DNA of 46,543 bases, from positions 1 through 46,543 of the forward strand of contig CAMFLK010000005.1 of the NCBI GenBank assembly GCA_945957135.1, in the 5' to 3' direction. How positions within the stretch are numbered: the stretch's first letter is position 1; every line of letters starts with the position of its first letter. The DNA is from an uncultured Rhodospirillales bacterium (lineage in GTDB: Bacteria > Pseudomonadota > Alphaproteobacteria > Acetobacterales > Acetobacteraceae). The notes under the pieces are model-generated. The model saw nothing but the letters and a program-made list of their open reading frames with translations. It was not told the origin of the DNA and made no database searches. The position numbers and the translations under genes were made by a program. Shown here one piece after another: positions 10,416 to 21,700 of the stretch.

Positions 10416-11014
10416 CCGACGCCGCCGGCTACACGCAGAATTACCTTGCCGCCACCAACGCGGCGATCGCGGCCTTCACCGCCGATCCTGAGTTTCAGCA
10501 GGTGATGATCGATATGGCCGAGACCATCACCGCCGCCATGCGCGCCGGGCGCAAGCTGATGGTGGCCGGCAATGGCGGCAGCGCCGCGGATGCCCAGCAC
10601 ATCGCCGGCGAGTTCGTCTCCCGGCTGATGTTCGACCATCCGCCGCTGCCCGCCATCGCGCTCACCACCGACACCTCCGCGCTGACCGCGACGGCCAACG
10701 ATTACGGCTACGAGCACATCTTCTCCCGCCAGGTGCTGGCGCTCGGACAGGAGGGCGACGTGCTGCTGGCCATCTCCACCTCCGGCAACTCGCCCAACGT
10801 GCTCGCCGCCCTGCAAGGCGCGCGCGCCCAGGGCATCACCACGCTGGGCTTCACCGGCGAGGGGGGCGGCGAGATGGCGCATCTGTGCGACCAGGTGCTG
10901 CGCGCGCCCTCGAGCTGGACGCCGGTGATCCAGCAGATCCATCTGGTGGCGATCCACATCGTCTGCGCGCTGGTGGAGCGGGCGATGTTCCCGGAGCTGG
11001 CGCCCAAAGCGTGA
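10412..11014 (+). CDS. gmhA: D-sedoheptulose 7-phosphate isomerase (SIS domain)
   Basis: KLMVAGNGGSAADAQHIAGEFVSRL, ISTSGNSPNVL; 4-nt overlap with rmuC. Confidence 0.88.
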   Translation: MTDAAGYTQNYLAATNAAIAAFTADPEFQQVMIDMAETITAAMRAGRKLMVAGNGGSAADAQHIAGEFVSRLMFDHPPLPAIALTTDTSALTATANDYGYEHIFSRQVLALGQEGDVLLAISTSGNSPNVLAALQGARAQGITTLGFTGEGGGEMAHLCDQVLRAPSSWTPVIQQIHLVAIHIVCALVERAMFPELAPKA

Positions 11015-11059
11015 TGACGTTTGGCGGAATCGCCAAAAAGTCTGAATCACGCGCCCGCT

Positions 11060-12103
11060 CTAACGCGCCCTGACCAGCAGCGTGCCGTCCGGGCCGGCTT
11101 CCATCGCCAGCTCGCCCCGCGCCACCATGCGGTTCACATGGGCCAGCGTCTCGCCGAAGGCGAAGCCGGTCTGATGCGCGTCGAGCGGGCGGGGAAACAG
11201 CACCGGCACGAGCTCCGCGACGCTGTGCGGCCCGCGCGCGCAGGCGGCGGCGATGTCGTCGCAGCGCGCGTCGTGGTGGCGCTGCAGCTCCTCGATGCGG
11301 GTGGGCAGGCCGTGGAAGGGCAGGTTGTGCGCGGCGAGCACCAGCGCGTCCGGCGGCACGGCGGCGCGAAGCTCCGCGAGGGAGCGGAGATAGTCGCCCA
11401 GCGGGTCGGCCAGCGGCTCCCACGGCCAGACGCCGATATTGGGGGAAATCTTGGCGAGCACCTGGTCGGCGGCGAAGAACAGCCCGTCCTCGCGGCTGAG
11501 CAGCATCACCTGCTCGGGCGCGTGGCCGGCGCCGGTCAGAATCGCGAAGCGCCGGCCGCCGATATCGATCGTCTCGCCGGCGCGCAGGCGGATGTAGCTG
11601 GGCGGCAGATCGACGGTCATGCGCAGATAGGCATGGCCGCGGCCGAGCAGCGCCTCCACCGCCGCGTCGCGCAGCCCGTGGCGGGTGAAGAAGTCGCGAT
11701 GCGGCGCCGCGCCGGCGGCCGGGTCGTGGCGCAGGGTCTGGGCCATCAGGTAGTCCGTCTGGCTCATGAACAGCGGAAGGCCGTGGCGCGCCGCGAACCA
11801 GCCGGCCAGGCCGACATGGTCGGGGTGGCAATGCGTCACGATCAGCCGGGTCGGCCGCCGCCCGCCCAAGCGGCGGTCCAGCACCTCGGCCCACACCGCG
11901 CGGGTGCGGTCGTCGGCCAGGCCGGTGTCGATGATCGCCCAGCCACCGTCGTCCTCGATCAGGTAGATGTTCACGTGATCGAGCTGGAAAGGCAGCGCGA
12001 GGCGCAGCCACAGCACGCCCGGCGCGATTTCCACCATCCCGCCCGGCTCGGGCGGTACGGCATGGGGGAAGCGCAGCGGCGCGGCGGCGGACAGGACGGA
12101 CAT
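11060..12103 (-). CDS. MBL-fold metallo-hydrolase
   Basis: VTHCHPDHVG metal-binding motif, ILTGAGHAPEQV; start trimmed to MSVLSAAAPLRFPHA (ORF track start 13120 overlaps the FAH gene). Confidence 0.88.
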   Translation of the reverse strand: MSVLSAAAPLRFPHAVPPEPGGMVEIAPGVLWLRLALPFQLDHVNIYLIEDDGGWAIIDTGLADDRTRAVWAEVLDRRLGGRRPTRLIVTHCHPDHVGLAGWFAARHGLPLFMSQTDYLMAQTLRHDPAAGAAPHRDFFTRHGLRDAAVEALLGRGHAYLRMTVDLPPSYIRLRAGETIDIGGRRFAILTGAGHAPEQVMLLSREDGLFFAADQVLAKISPNIGVWPWEPLADPLGDYLRSLAELRAAVPPDALVLAAHNLPFHGLPTRIEELQRHHDARCDDIAAACARGPHSVAELVPVLFPRPLDAHQTGFAFGETLAHVNRMVARGELAMEAGPDGTLLVRAR

Positions 12104-12253
12104 GGCCGGCGAGGCTAGAAGCCGCCCGCCACCCGCACAACCAATCCGCGAGCGGGGCTGGTGCCCGTTGCGGGAAACCGGCCCCCTGCCCGCCCCCCCT
12201 TTCGCGCTGGACCGCGCCGCCGCACACTGGCGGCAGGATCGGGGGAAACGCTC

Positions 12254-13161
12254 ATGAAACTCGCCACCTTCAACGGCGGCCGGCTCGGCCTCGTGACCGG
12301 CGCCGACAGCATCGTCGATATCTCGTCGGTCGCGCCGAGCATGCCCGCGCTGATCGCCGGCTTCGCCGGGCATCGCGCGGCGCTGGAGCAGGCGGCGAAG
12401 GGGCCGGCGCTGGCGCTGTCCTCGGTGAAGCTCGGCCCGCCCATCCCCGCCCCGCGGAACATCGTGTGCATGGCGGTGAACTACATGGAGGACGGCACGC
12501 TGACCGAGCCGCCCCCCATCAACGCCTTCCACAAATCGGCCAGCGCGATCATCGGCCCCGGCGACACGATGATGTTGCCCGACCTCGCCGCCACCATCTT
12601 CGAGGGCGAGGCGGAGATGGCCGTGGTGATCGGCAAGCGCGCCACCCGGGTGTCCGCCGCCGAGGCGATGGGCCATGTGTTCGGCTACATGAACTTCATC
12701 GACGGCTCGGCGCGCGGCATGGTGCCGGCCAGCCAGTCCTTCTTCCAGATGAAGTCGCGCGACACCTTCGCGCCGACCGGCCCGTGGATCATCACCGCCG
12801 ACGAGATCGCCGATCCGCAGAAGCTGCAGATCAAGCTGTGGGTGAACGGCGCGCTGAAGCAGGATTTCAACACCTCCGACATGGCGCACAAGATCGCCCG
12901 CTGCATCGAATGGGCGAGTTCCATCCACACGCTGGAGCCGGGCGACATCCTGGCCACCGGCACCAACCATCGCGGCCTGTCCAGCTTCCAGGACGGCGAC
13001 AAGGTGGAGCTGGAAACCCAGGGGCTCGGCCGGCTGGTCTTCCACGTGCGCGACGACCTCAAGCGGAGCTGGGGGCGCGAGACGCGGCTCGAGTGGCAGA
13101 TGCAGGGCAAGGACGGGCACACGCCGCAGCTCACCGGCAAATACGCGGCGGGAGCGGGAGC

Positions 13162-13165
<4 letters not shown>
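12254..13165 (+). CDS. Fumarylacetoacetate hydrolase family protein
   Basis: GPGDTMMLPDLAATIFEGEAEMAVVIGKRA, FGYMNFIDGSARGM, DILATGTNHRG. Confidence 0.88.
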
Positions 13166-14990
<1,825 letters not shown>

Positions 14991-15010
14991 ACCCCTCACG
15001 GAGCCTCGCC

Positions 15011-15319
15011 ATGATCCACGTCCTCGCCATGATCACCACCAAGCCCGGCAAGCGGGAGGAGGTGCTGACCCATTTCCGCGCCAACGTGCCGAACGTGCAC
15101 GCGGAGAAGGGCTGCATCGAATACCGCCCGGCCATCGACGCCGCGGATGCCGGCGCCAATCAGGCGAAGCTGGGGCCGGACAGCTTCGTGGTGATCGAGA
15201 AATGGGAGACGATGGAGGATCTGCGCGCCCATGGTGCCTCCGCCCATATGGCGGCCTACGCGGCGAAGACGCGCGAGATGATCGCGGCGCGGGCGATCCA
15301 TATCCTGTCGGACGCATGA
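15011..15319 (+). CDS. Putative quinol monooxygenase (antibiotic biosynthesis monooxygenase/ABM domain)
   Basis: MIHVLAMITTKPGKREEVLTHFRANVPNVHAEKGCIEYRP...FVVIEKWETMEDLRAH. Confidence 0.85.
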   Translation: MIHVLAMITTKPGKREEVLTHFRANVPNVHAEKGCIEYRPAIDAADAGANQAKLGPDSFVVIEKWETMEDLRAHGASAHMAAYAAKTREMIAARAIHILSDA

Positions 15320-15338
15320 GCGGAGGGGCCAAGGCCCG

Positions 15339-16607
15339 ATGACCCCACCGCCGGACGTGATCGTGATCGGCGCCGGCGTGGCCGGGCTGTGCACGGCGCT
15401 GCATCTCCAGCGGGGCGGGCGGCAGGTGGCGGTGATCGATCCGCTGCCGCCGGCCGGGGGCGCGTCGTTCGGCAATGCCGGCATGATCAGCGCGGACACC
15501 GCGACGCCGATCGCCATGCCCGGTATGCTGCGCCGGGTGCCCGGCTGGCTGTCCGATCCGATGGGGCCGCTGGCCGTGCGCCCCGCCTATTTCCCGCGCG
15601 CCCTGCCCTGGCTGCTGCGCTGGGTGCGGGCCGGGCGGCGGGACCGGGTGATGGCGATCGCCGCGGCGATGCGCGCGCTGCACCGGCCGGCCTTCGCCGG
15701 CTGGCGGGAACTGCTCGGACCTGACCTCTACGCCGACCTCATCCGCCCCGTGGGTCAGATCAGCCTGTGGGACGATGCCGAGGAATCGCCGGGTGCCGCG
15801 CTGGAACGGGAGATCCGCGAACGCCACGGCATCGCCGCCCAGGTGCTGGCGCCGGAAGAACTGCGCCAGATGGTGCCGGGCATCGCGCCCGGCGTGAAAC
15901 GCGCGCTGTTCGTGCCCGGCAACGGCTTCACCGTCAGCCCCGCCCGGCTGGTGCGCACGCTCGGCGCGCTGTTCCAGCAGGAGGGCGGCATGCTGCTGGC
16001 GGAGCGGGCGATGAAGCTGATCCCGCGCGAGGGTGGCGGCTTCACGGTGATGACCAACGCCGCCAACCACCCCGCCCAAGCCGTGGTGGTGGCGGCCGGG
16101 GCGTGGTCGAACACGCTGCTCGCCCCGCTCGGCCTGCGCCTGCCGCTGGAGACCGAGCGCGGCTACCACGCCATGCTGCCGGAGCCGAGCGTTCTGCCGC
16201 GCCACACGCTGAGCTACAAATCGCGCGGCTTCGGCCTCACGCCCATGGAGGGCGGGCTGCGCGTGGCCGGCACGGTGGAATTCGCCGGGCTGGACGCACC
16301 GCCGGACGAGCGCCGCGCCGAGTTGCTCGCCGCCCAGGCGCGGCGCCTGTTCCCCGGCCTGACCCACGGCACGCCCAGCCTGTGGATGGGCTTCCGCCCC
16401 TCCACCCCCGACAGCCTGCCCATCCTCGGCACGGCACCCGGCCGCCCCGGCCTGTTCCTCGCCTTCGGCCATGGCCATTACGGCATGACCGGCGGGCCGG
16501 CCAGCGGGCGGATCGTCGCGCGGATGGTCCTCGGCGAGCGGCCCGACACGCCGGACGGGCCGATCGACGCGGCGCCCTACGCCGCCGCGCGGTTCCGCGG
16601 AATGTGA
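15339..16607 (+). CDS. FAD-dependent oxidoreductase (D-amino acid dehydrogenase/DadA-like)
   Basis: VIVIGAGVAGLCTALHLQRGGRQVAVID GxGxxG motif; C-terminal LFLAFGHGHYGMTGGPASGRIVA. Confidence 0.88.
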   Translation: MTPPPDVIVIGAGVAGLCTALHLQRGGRQVAVIDPLPPAGGASFGNAGMISADTATPIAMPGMLRRVPGWLSDPMGPLAVRPAYFPRALPWLLRWVRAGRRDRVMAIAAAMRALHRPAFAGWRELLGPDLYADLIRPVGQISLWDDAEESPGAALEREIRERHGIAAQVLAPEELRQMVPGIAPGVKRALFVPGNGFTVSPARLVRTLGALFQQEGGMLLAERAMKLIPREGGGFTVMTNAANHPAQAVVVAAGAWSNTLLAPLGLRLPLETERGYHAMLPEPSVLPRHTLSYKSRGFGLTPMEGGLRVAGTVEFAGLDAPPDERRAELLAAQARRLFPGLTHGTPSLWMGFRPSTPDSLPILGTAPGRPGLFLAFGHGHYGMTGGPASGRIVARMVLGERPDTPDGPIDAAPYAAARFRGM

Positions 16608-16706
16608 TGCGGTCGGTCCGGCACGGGTTCGTGAAAAATCTTTCGCCCGGCCGGGCGGGCTGCCAGCATGCGGGCATTGAACGCGCTTCGCATTGGAAGG
16701 CCCTTC

Positions 16707-17570
16707 ATGACCGGTGCATTGAACAAGGCGGCCATCGCCTGTGCCCTGCTGACCCTCGCGGCCCCGGCCGCTCGTGCCGCCCCCTTCTTGTTCAACACCG
16801 GTACCACCGATGGGCAGGCCGCGTTGGTGACCGGGGGCCAGACCCGGCACAACGACGTCGCGGACGATTTCGTCCTGTCCAGCCAGACCACGCTGACCGG
16901 CGGAACGCTGACGGCGCTGATCAACGGCACCTCGGCGGCGACCGCCACCATCCGGTCGGTCGAGGTGGAGATCTACCGGGTCTATCCTGAGGATTCGAAT
17001 ACCGGCGCCACCCATGTGGTGCCCACGCGGGTGAATTCGCCCTCCGATGTCGCGGCGGCCTCGCTGTCCTCGGCCCTGTCGCAGATCAGCTTCACCACGA
17101 CCACCCTCTCCCCCAATTTCACCGCCGCCAATTCCCTGTTCCTTGGCGGCATCAATGCCAGCCCCAACCAGGCGACCGGCGGCGACGGGCCGTTGAGCGG
17201 CGTCGAGGTATCGCTCTCCTTCACTTTCACAACCCCGCTGACGCTGGATGCGGACCATTATTTCTTCGTGCCGATCGTGACGCTGGACACCGGCAACTAT
17301 TTCTACTGGCTGTCCGCCGCCCGCCCGATCACCGGCGCTGGCACCACCCCCTTCACGCCGGACCTGCAGACATGGGCCCGCAACCAGGACATCGACCCGG
17401 ACTGGCTGCGGGTGGGCACCGACATATTCGTCTCCACGCCGTTCAACATGAGCTTCTCGCTGGCCGGCGAGATCGGAACCACCTCGGCGGTTCCCGAGCC
17501 GGCATCCTGGGCGGCGATGCTCGGCGCCCTTTTCCTGCTCGCCGGGGCGACCCGCTTCCGGCGCGGCTGA
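16707..17570 (+). CDS. PEP-CTERM sorting-signal exported protein
   Basis: N-terminal signal peptide; C-terminus AVPEPASWAAMLGALFLLAGATRFRRG (PEP motif, TM, basic tail). Confidence 0.85.
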   Translation: MTGALNKAAIACALLTLAAPAARAAPFLFNTGTTDGQAALVTGGQTRHNDVADDFVLSSQTTLTGGTLTALINGTSAATATIRSVEVEIYRVYPEDSNTGATHVVPTRVNSPSDVAAASLSSALSQISFTTTTLSPNFTAANSLFLGGINASPNQATGGDGPLSGVEVSLSFTFTTPLTLDADHYFFVPIVTLDTGNYFYWLSAARPITGAGTTPFTPDLQTWARNQDIDPDWLRVGTDIFVSTPFNMSFSLAGEIGTTSAVPEPASWAAMLGALFLLAGATRFRRG

Positions 17571-17573
17571 TCC

Positions 17574-19037
17574 CTACCAGCGGAACTGCGTGCCGATCTG
17601 AATGCCCTGCGCCAGCACGTTGTTGTGCGTCACCACACGCGCACCGGCGGAAGACACCGCGCCCGAAAGGAAATCGAACCCGCCCTGCGCGCGGGTGCCG
17701 TAGAGATAGCTGAGGAACACGTTCATCCCCGGCGCGAAAGTATAGGTGCCGCCGGCGGAGATGCCCTGCTCGCGGCGGTTGCCCACCGTTGGGTCGGACA
17801 GCGCGCCCTTCACGCCCGCGCTGGCATAGTCGAAGTAGCTGGCACCGATAATGAACGGCCCGAACGCGTAGGACCCGCCGGCCAGCCAGGCGAAGGAATT
17901 GCGCTGGCCGCTCTGCTTGAGGTTGAAGCTGCCATTGGCCTGGCCGGTGGTGATGTGCCCGCCCAGCGCGAGGCCGCCATAGGTGAAGACCAGCCCGGTG
18001 TCGAACACCGAGAGATTGGTGAACTGGGTGGCGGCGGCCGGGGTGGAATTGTCCAGCACCCGCCCGCCCACCATACCGCCCACCGTCGCCGCGATGCCCA
18101 CCGGTCCCAGCACGCCACGCCAGCGCAGGGCCCCATCGACCATGTTGCGCCGGCGCGCGGCATCACCGGTGGCGGTGGCGCTCGCCGCGTCGCACCCCGT
18201 GCCGTTGCCCTGGTTCAGCGGCCCGTTGACACCCACGGGTGAGGGAGAGGTGTAGTTGTACGGGCAATTGCCCGGCCCGCCATTCATCACGCCGGTGTTC
18301 GGCTCGAACGACAGGCCGAAATCGAAGCCCTGGTACTGCGGCGAGAGATAGACGATTTTTTCCGTCACCCCGAGGATCGCCTGGCCGGGGAACGGCCAGG
18401 TGAGGGTGGTGCCGTTGGTGAAATAGCTCGGCTTGTCGCCGTTCCAGCCGCCATCGTTGAAGTTCTCGAACGTACCGGTCAGCAGCAGGCCGGTGGCCTG
18501 GTCGGTGGCGCCGTAGCGCAGCGTGCCGTACTGGTCGGCACCGACATAGGCGAATTGCCGCCGGTAGAACAGCGCCGCGCGCGAGCGGTTGGAGGCGGAG
18601 ATGCTGCCGTTCACGCCGCCCCCGGGCGGCGCGCCCTGATCCTGCCGGATTTCCAGGAAGGCGCCGTATTTCAGCCCATTGCCGGCAATGCCATCGAAGG
18701 CAGGGAACAGCCTTGCGTAGCTGCCGAAGGCGTAGTTCGCGAGCTTGGTGTTGGGCTGGCCGTTGGCGCCGTTGGGGGTGACGACGGTGGCGTTACGCCC
18801 GCTGTCGCTGCCCACGTTGAAATAGCTGTTGATGCGCGCATCCAGCCGCACCGTGATGGATCCGGGCCCCGGCGTCTGTGCCGGGATGGCGGTGAAGGGG
18901 GGTGGTGGCGGCGATACCGCGCTGGGATTGACGTTGGCGAGCTGCGCATGGGCGCCGCCCGGTGCCGCGGCCAGCGCCGCCGCCAACAACAGGCGCCGGT
19001 ACGGCCGGCGCGATGCGATCACGTTCGAAAGCGTCAT
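17574..19037 (-). CDS. Outer-membrane porin
   Basis: Signal peptide ending AHAQ, beta-barrel-like repeats (FAYVGADQYGTLRYG), aromatic C-terminus QFRW. Confidence 0.8.
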   Translation of the reverse strand: MTLSNVIASRRPYRRLLLAAALAAAPGGAHAQLANVNPSAVSPPPPPFTAIPAQTPGPGSITVRLDARINSYFNVGSDSGRNATVVTPNGANGQPNTKLANYAFGSYARLFPAFDGIAGNGLKYGAFLEIRQDQGAPPGGGVNGSISASNRSRAALFYRRQFAYVGADQYGTLRYGATDQATGLLLTGTFENFNDGGWNGDKPSYFTNGTTLTWPFPGQAILGVTEKIVYLSPQYQGFDFGLSFEPNTGVMNGGPGNCPYNYTSPSPVGVNGPLNQGNGTGCDAASATATGDAARRRNMVDGALRWRGVLGPVGIAATVGGMVGGRVLDNSTPAAATQFTNLSVFDTGLVFTYGGLALGGHITTGQANGSFNLKQSGQRNSFAWLAGGSYAFGPFIIGASYFDYASAGVKGALSDPTVGNRREQGISAGGTYTFAPGMNVFLSYLYGTRAQGGFDFLSGAVSSAGARVVTHNNVLAQGIQIGTQFRW

Positions 19038-19079
19038 GTTTCCATCCCGCCCGCGCATCGGCGGGCCGCGTGGAAAACT

Positions 19080-19847
19080 CTAAGATCCGTCCCCCCGCGC
19101 CGGATCGGCCCCGCGTCCGTCGCGCGTGCGCTGCGTCCCATTTCGAGTCCGCGCCACGAGGAACGGCACGACGCCACGTTCGGTGGCGCGGAGATGCTCG
19201 TCCATCAGCGCCACCGCGCGCTCCGTGTCCCGGTCGAGCACCGCCTGCATGATGGTGCGGTGCTCCGCCTCCAGGTCGCGCACCAGCGCCTGCGGATCGG
19301 CGCGGTGCAGCAGGCGGATCTTGCGATAGCGCTCGGAATGGTCGGCGAGCGTGGTCCAGAACCGCTTCAGCCAGGCGGAGGGGCAGGCGGCGATCAGCGC
19401 GAAATGGAAGCGGCGATGCTCGCGTTCCCAATGCAGGGCGGCGGCGCGATCGGACTTGCCGTCCGGCAGCCTGGCGCGGGAGAGCATGTGCATGGCGGCG
19501 ACGATCTCCGCCTCCCACGCGGCATCGCCGGCGGCGATCGCCTGGGTGAGGCACAGCCGCTCGATGTCCCGCCGCGTGGCCATCAGGTCGGCGAGGTCGC
19601 CGGCCGAGGCGTCGGCCACCCGGGCACCGCGATGCGTCTCCGCCACCACCAGCCCCTCGCTGGACAGGCGCATCAGCGCCTCGCGGATCGGCGTCAGGCC
19701 GAGCTGGTAGCGGTCGTGCAACTCGGCGGCGCGCAGCCGTTCGGCCGGCATCAGCGCACCGTGCAGGATCTCCTCGCGCAGCCTTCCATAGGCACGCTCG
19801 GTCTGCGATTCGCCGTCGTCTTGCGGAAGGGCGGATTGGCTGCTCAT
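19080..19847 (-). CDS. GntR family transcriptional regulator (FCD domain)
   Basis: AYGRLREEILHGALMPAERLRAAELHDRYQLGLTPIREALMRLSSEGLV. Confidence 0.92.
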   Translation of the reverse strand: MSSQSALPQDDGESQTERAYGRLREEILHGALMPAERLRAAELHDRYQLGLTPIREALMRLSSEGLVVAETHRGARVADASAGDLADLMATRRDIERLCLTQAIAAGDAAWEAEIVAAMHMLSRARLPDGKSDRAAALHWEREHRRFHFALIAACPSAWLKRFWTTLADHSERYRKIRLLHRADPQALVRDLEAEHRTIMQAVLDRDTERAVALMDEHLRATERGVVPFLVARTRNGTQRTRDGRGADPARGDGS

Positions 19848-19933
19848 AGCTGACGGCGAAGTTTATAGAATCCGCATCGACCGGCAAAGCCCGCCCTTCC
19901 GTCGCACGCGGACGCCTGCAATCATGCCGGCCC

Positions 19934-21700
19934 ATGATCGACGCCATCACCGCCGAGCTGTTCCGCAACGCCGTCATCGCCATCGGCGACGAGATGGCGC
20001 TCACCATCTACCGCGCCGCCTATTCCGGCGTGCTGAAGAACATCATGGACTACAGCACGGCGGTGTGCGACGCGCGCGGCCGTCTGGTGGCGCAGGGGCT
20101 GAGCCTGCCCGGCCATCTCTGTTCCATCCCCATCGCCCTGCAATCCTGCCTGCGCCATTTCGGCGACGACATCCACGACGGCGACGTGCTGACCATGAAC
20201 GACCCCTATGACGGGGGCATGCACCTGCCGGACATCTTCGTCTTCCGCCCGATCTTCGCGGACGGCGTGGTGGTGGCCTGGGCGGCGACGATCTGCCACC
20301 ACACCGATGTCGGCGGCCGGGTGCCCGGCTCCAACGCCTCCGACAGCACGGAAATCTATGCCGAGGGGCTGCGCATCCCGCCGCTGAAGCTGCACGAGCG
20401 CGGCGTGCCCAACGCCACGCTGCTGCGCATGATCGAGCGCAACGTGCGCCTGCCCGGCCGGGTGATGGGCGACCTGCGCGCCCAGCTCGCCGCCTGCGAG
20501 ATCGCCGCGCGCGGCATGGGCGATCTCGTCTCCCGCCACGGCGTGGACGGCGTGCGCGCGCTGATGGACGAGACGATGGACCACAGCGAGCGCCTCGCCC
20601 GCCACTGCCTGGCCGAACTGCCGGATGGCGAGGCCAGCTTCACCGACTGGATCGACGACGACCAGATCGATGCCGGCGTGCCGATCAAGCTGGTCTGCAC
20701 CGTGCGCAAGCAGGGCAGCCACATGGTGCTGGACTGGACCGGCTCCGCCCCGCAGGTGAAGGGGGCGATCAACAACACGTTCAGCTACACCGCCGCCGCC
20801 AGCTTCACCGCGGCGAAATGCGTGATGTCCATCAACATGCCGAACAACGACGGCGTGTTCCGCTGCATCGAGGTGATCGCCCCGCCCGGCACCATCACCA
20901 ACGGCGTGCTGCCCGCCGCCTGCGCCGCGCGCGGGCTGACCGGGTTCCGGGTGGCGGACTGCGCCTTCGGCGCATTGGCGAAGCTGTATCCGGACCGGGT
21001 GTTCGCCGCCTCCGACGGGGGCAACACCGGCATCACCATCGGCGGCTACGACAGCGAGCGTCGGCCATTCATCTATGTCGATTTCCTCTCGGGTGCCTGG
21101 GGCGCGCGGCCCTGGGCGGACGGGCTGGACGGCAACACCAACATGTTCGCCAACATGGCCAGCTTCAGCGTGGAAGTGATCGAGGCGGAGAACCCGCTGG
21201 AGGTGCTGGACTACGAAATGCTGCCGGACACCGGCGGGCCGGGAAAGTTTCGTGGCGGCGTCTCGCTGCGTCGTACCTGGCGCATGCTGGCCGAGGAGGG
21301 CGTGCTGCAGGTGCGCGCCGACCGGCGCACCCACTTACCCTACGGCTTGCAGGGCGGCGGGCCGGGCACGCCCAGCCGCAATTTGCTCGGCCGCGAGGGC
21401 GAGGAGGAACTGGTGCCGGCCAAGCTGACGATGACGCTACGTGCCGGCGAAATGTTCCGCCACGAACTGCCCGGCGCCGGCGGCTGGGGCAGCCCGCTCG
21501 ATCGCGATCCCATAGCCGTGGCCAAGGATATTCGCGACGGGCTGGTGACGATCGCGGGCGCCGCGCGCGATTATGGCGTGGTCGCCACCGGCGGGACGAT
21601 CGACGAAGGCGCCACGCGGGAATTGCGCGACAGGCTGCGCGCCGAGCGGGGGCCGGCGCCGGACGTCGCGTGGCGGCCGCTGCATGAGGCCACGCCGTGA
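19934..21700 (+). CDS. Hydantoinase B/oxoprolinase family protein
   Basis: DYSTAVCDARGRLVAQGLSLPGHL..., DVLTMNDPYDGGMHLPDIF. Confidence 0.92.
   Translation: MIDAITAELFRNAVIAIGDEMALTIYRAAYSGVLKNIMDYSTAVCDARGRLVAQGLSLPGHLCSIPIALQSCLRHFGDDIHDGDVLTMNDPYDGGMHLPDIFVFRPIFADGVVVAWAATICHHTDVGGRVPGSNASDSTEIYAEGLRIPPLKLHERGVPNATLLRMIERNVRLPGRVMGDLRAQLAACEIAARGMGDLVSRHGVDGVRALMDETMDHSERLARHCLAELPDGEASFTDWIDDDQIDAGVPIKLVCTVRKQGSHMVLDWTGSAPQVKGAINNTFSYTAAASFTAAKCVMSINMPNNDGVFRCIEVIAPPGTITNGVLPAACAARGLTGFRVADCAFGALAKLYPDRVFAASDGGNTGITIGGYDSERRPFIYVDFLSGAWGARPWADGLDGNTNMFANMASFSVEVIEAENPLEVLDYEMLPDTGGPGKFRGGVSLRRTWRMLAEEGVLQVRADRRTHLPYGLQGGGPGTPSRNLLGREGEEELVPAKLTMTLRAGEMFRHELPGAGGWGSPLDRDPIAVAKDIRDGLVTIAGAARDYGVVATGGTIDEGATRELRDRLRAERGPAPDVAWRPLHEATP

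Noticed and set aside
11060-13120. 686-aa version of the MBL-fold ORF
   Set aside because: N-terminal half is antisense to the FAH gene; homologous domain begins at MSVLSAAAP (12103).
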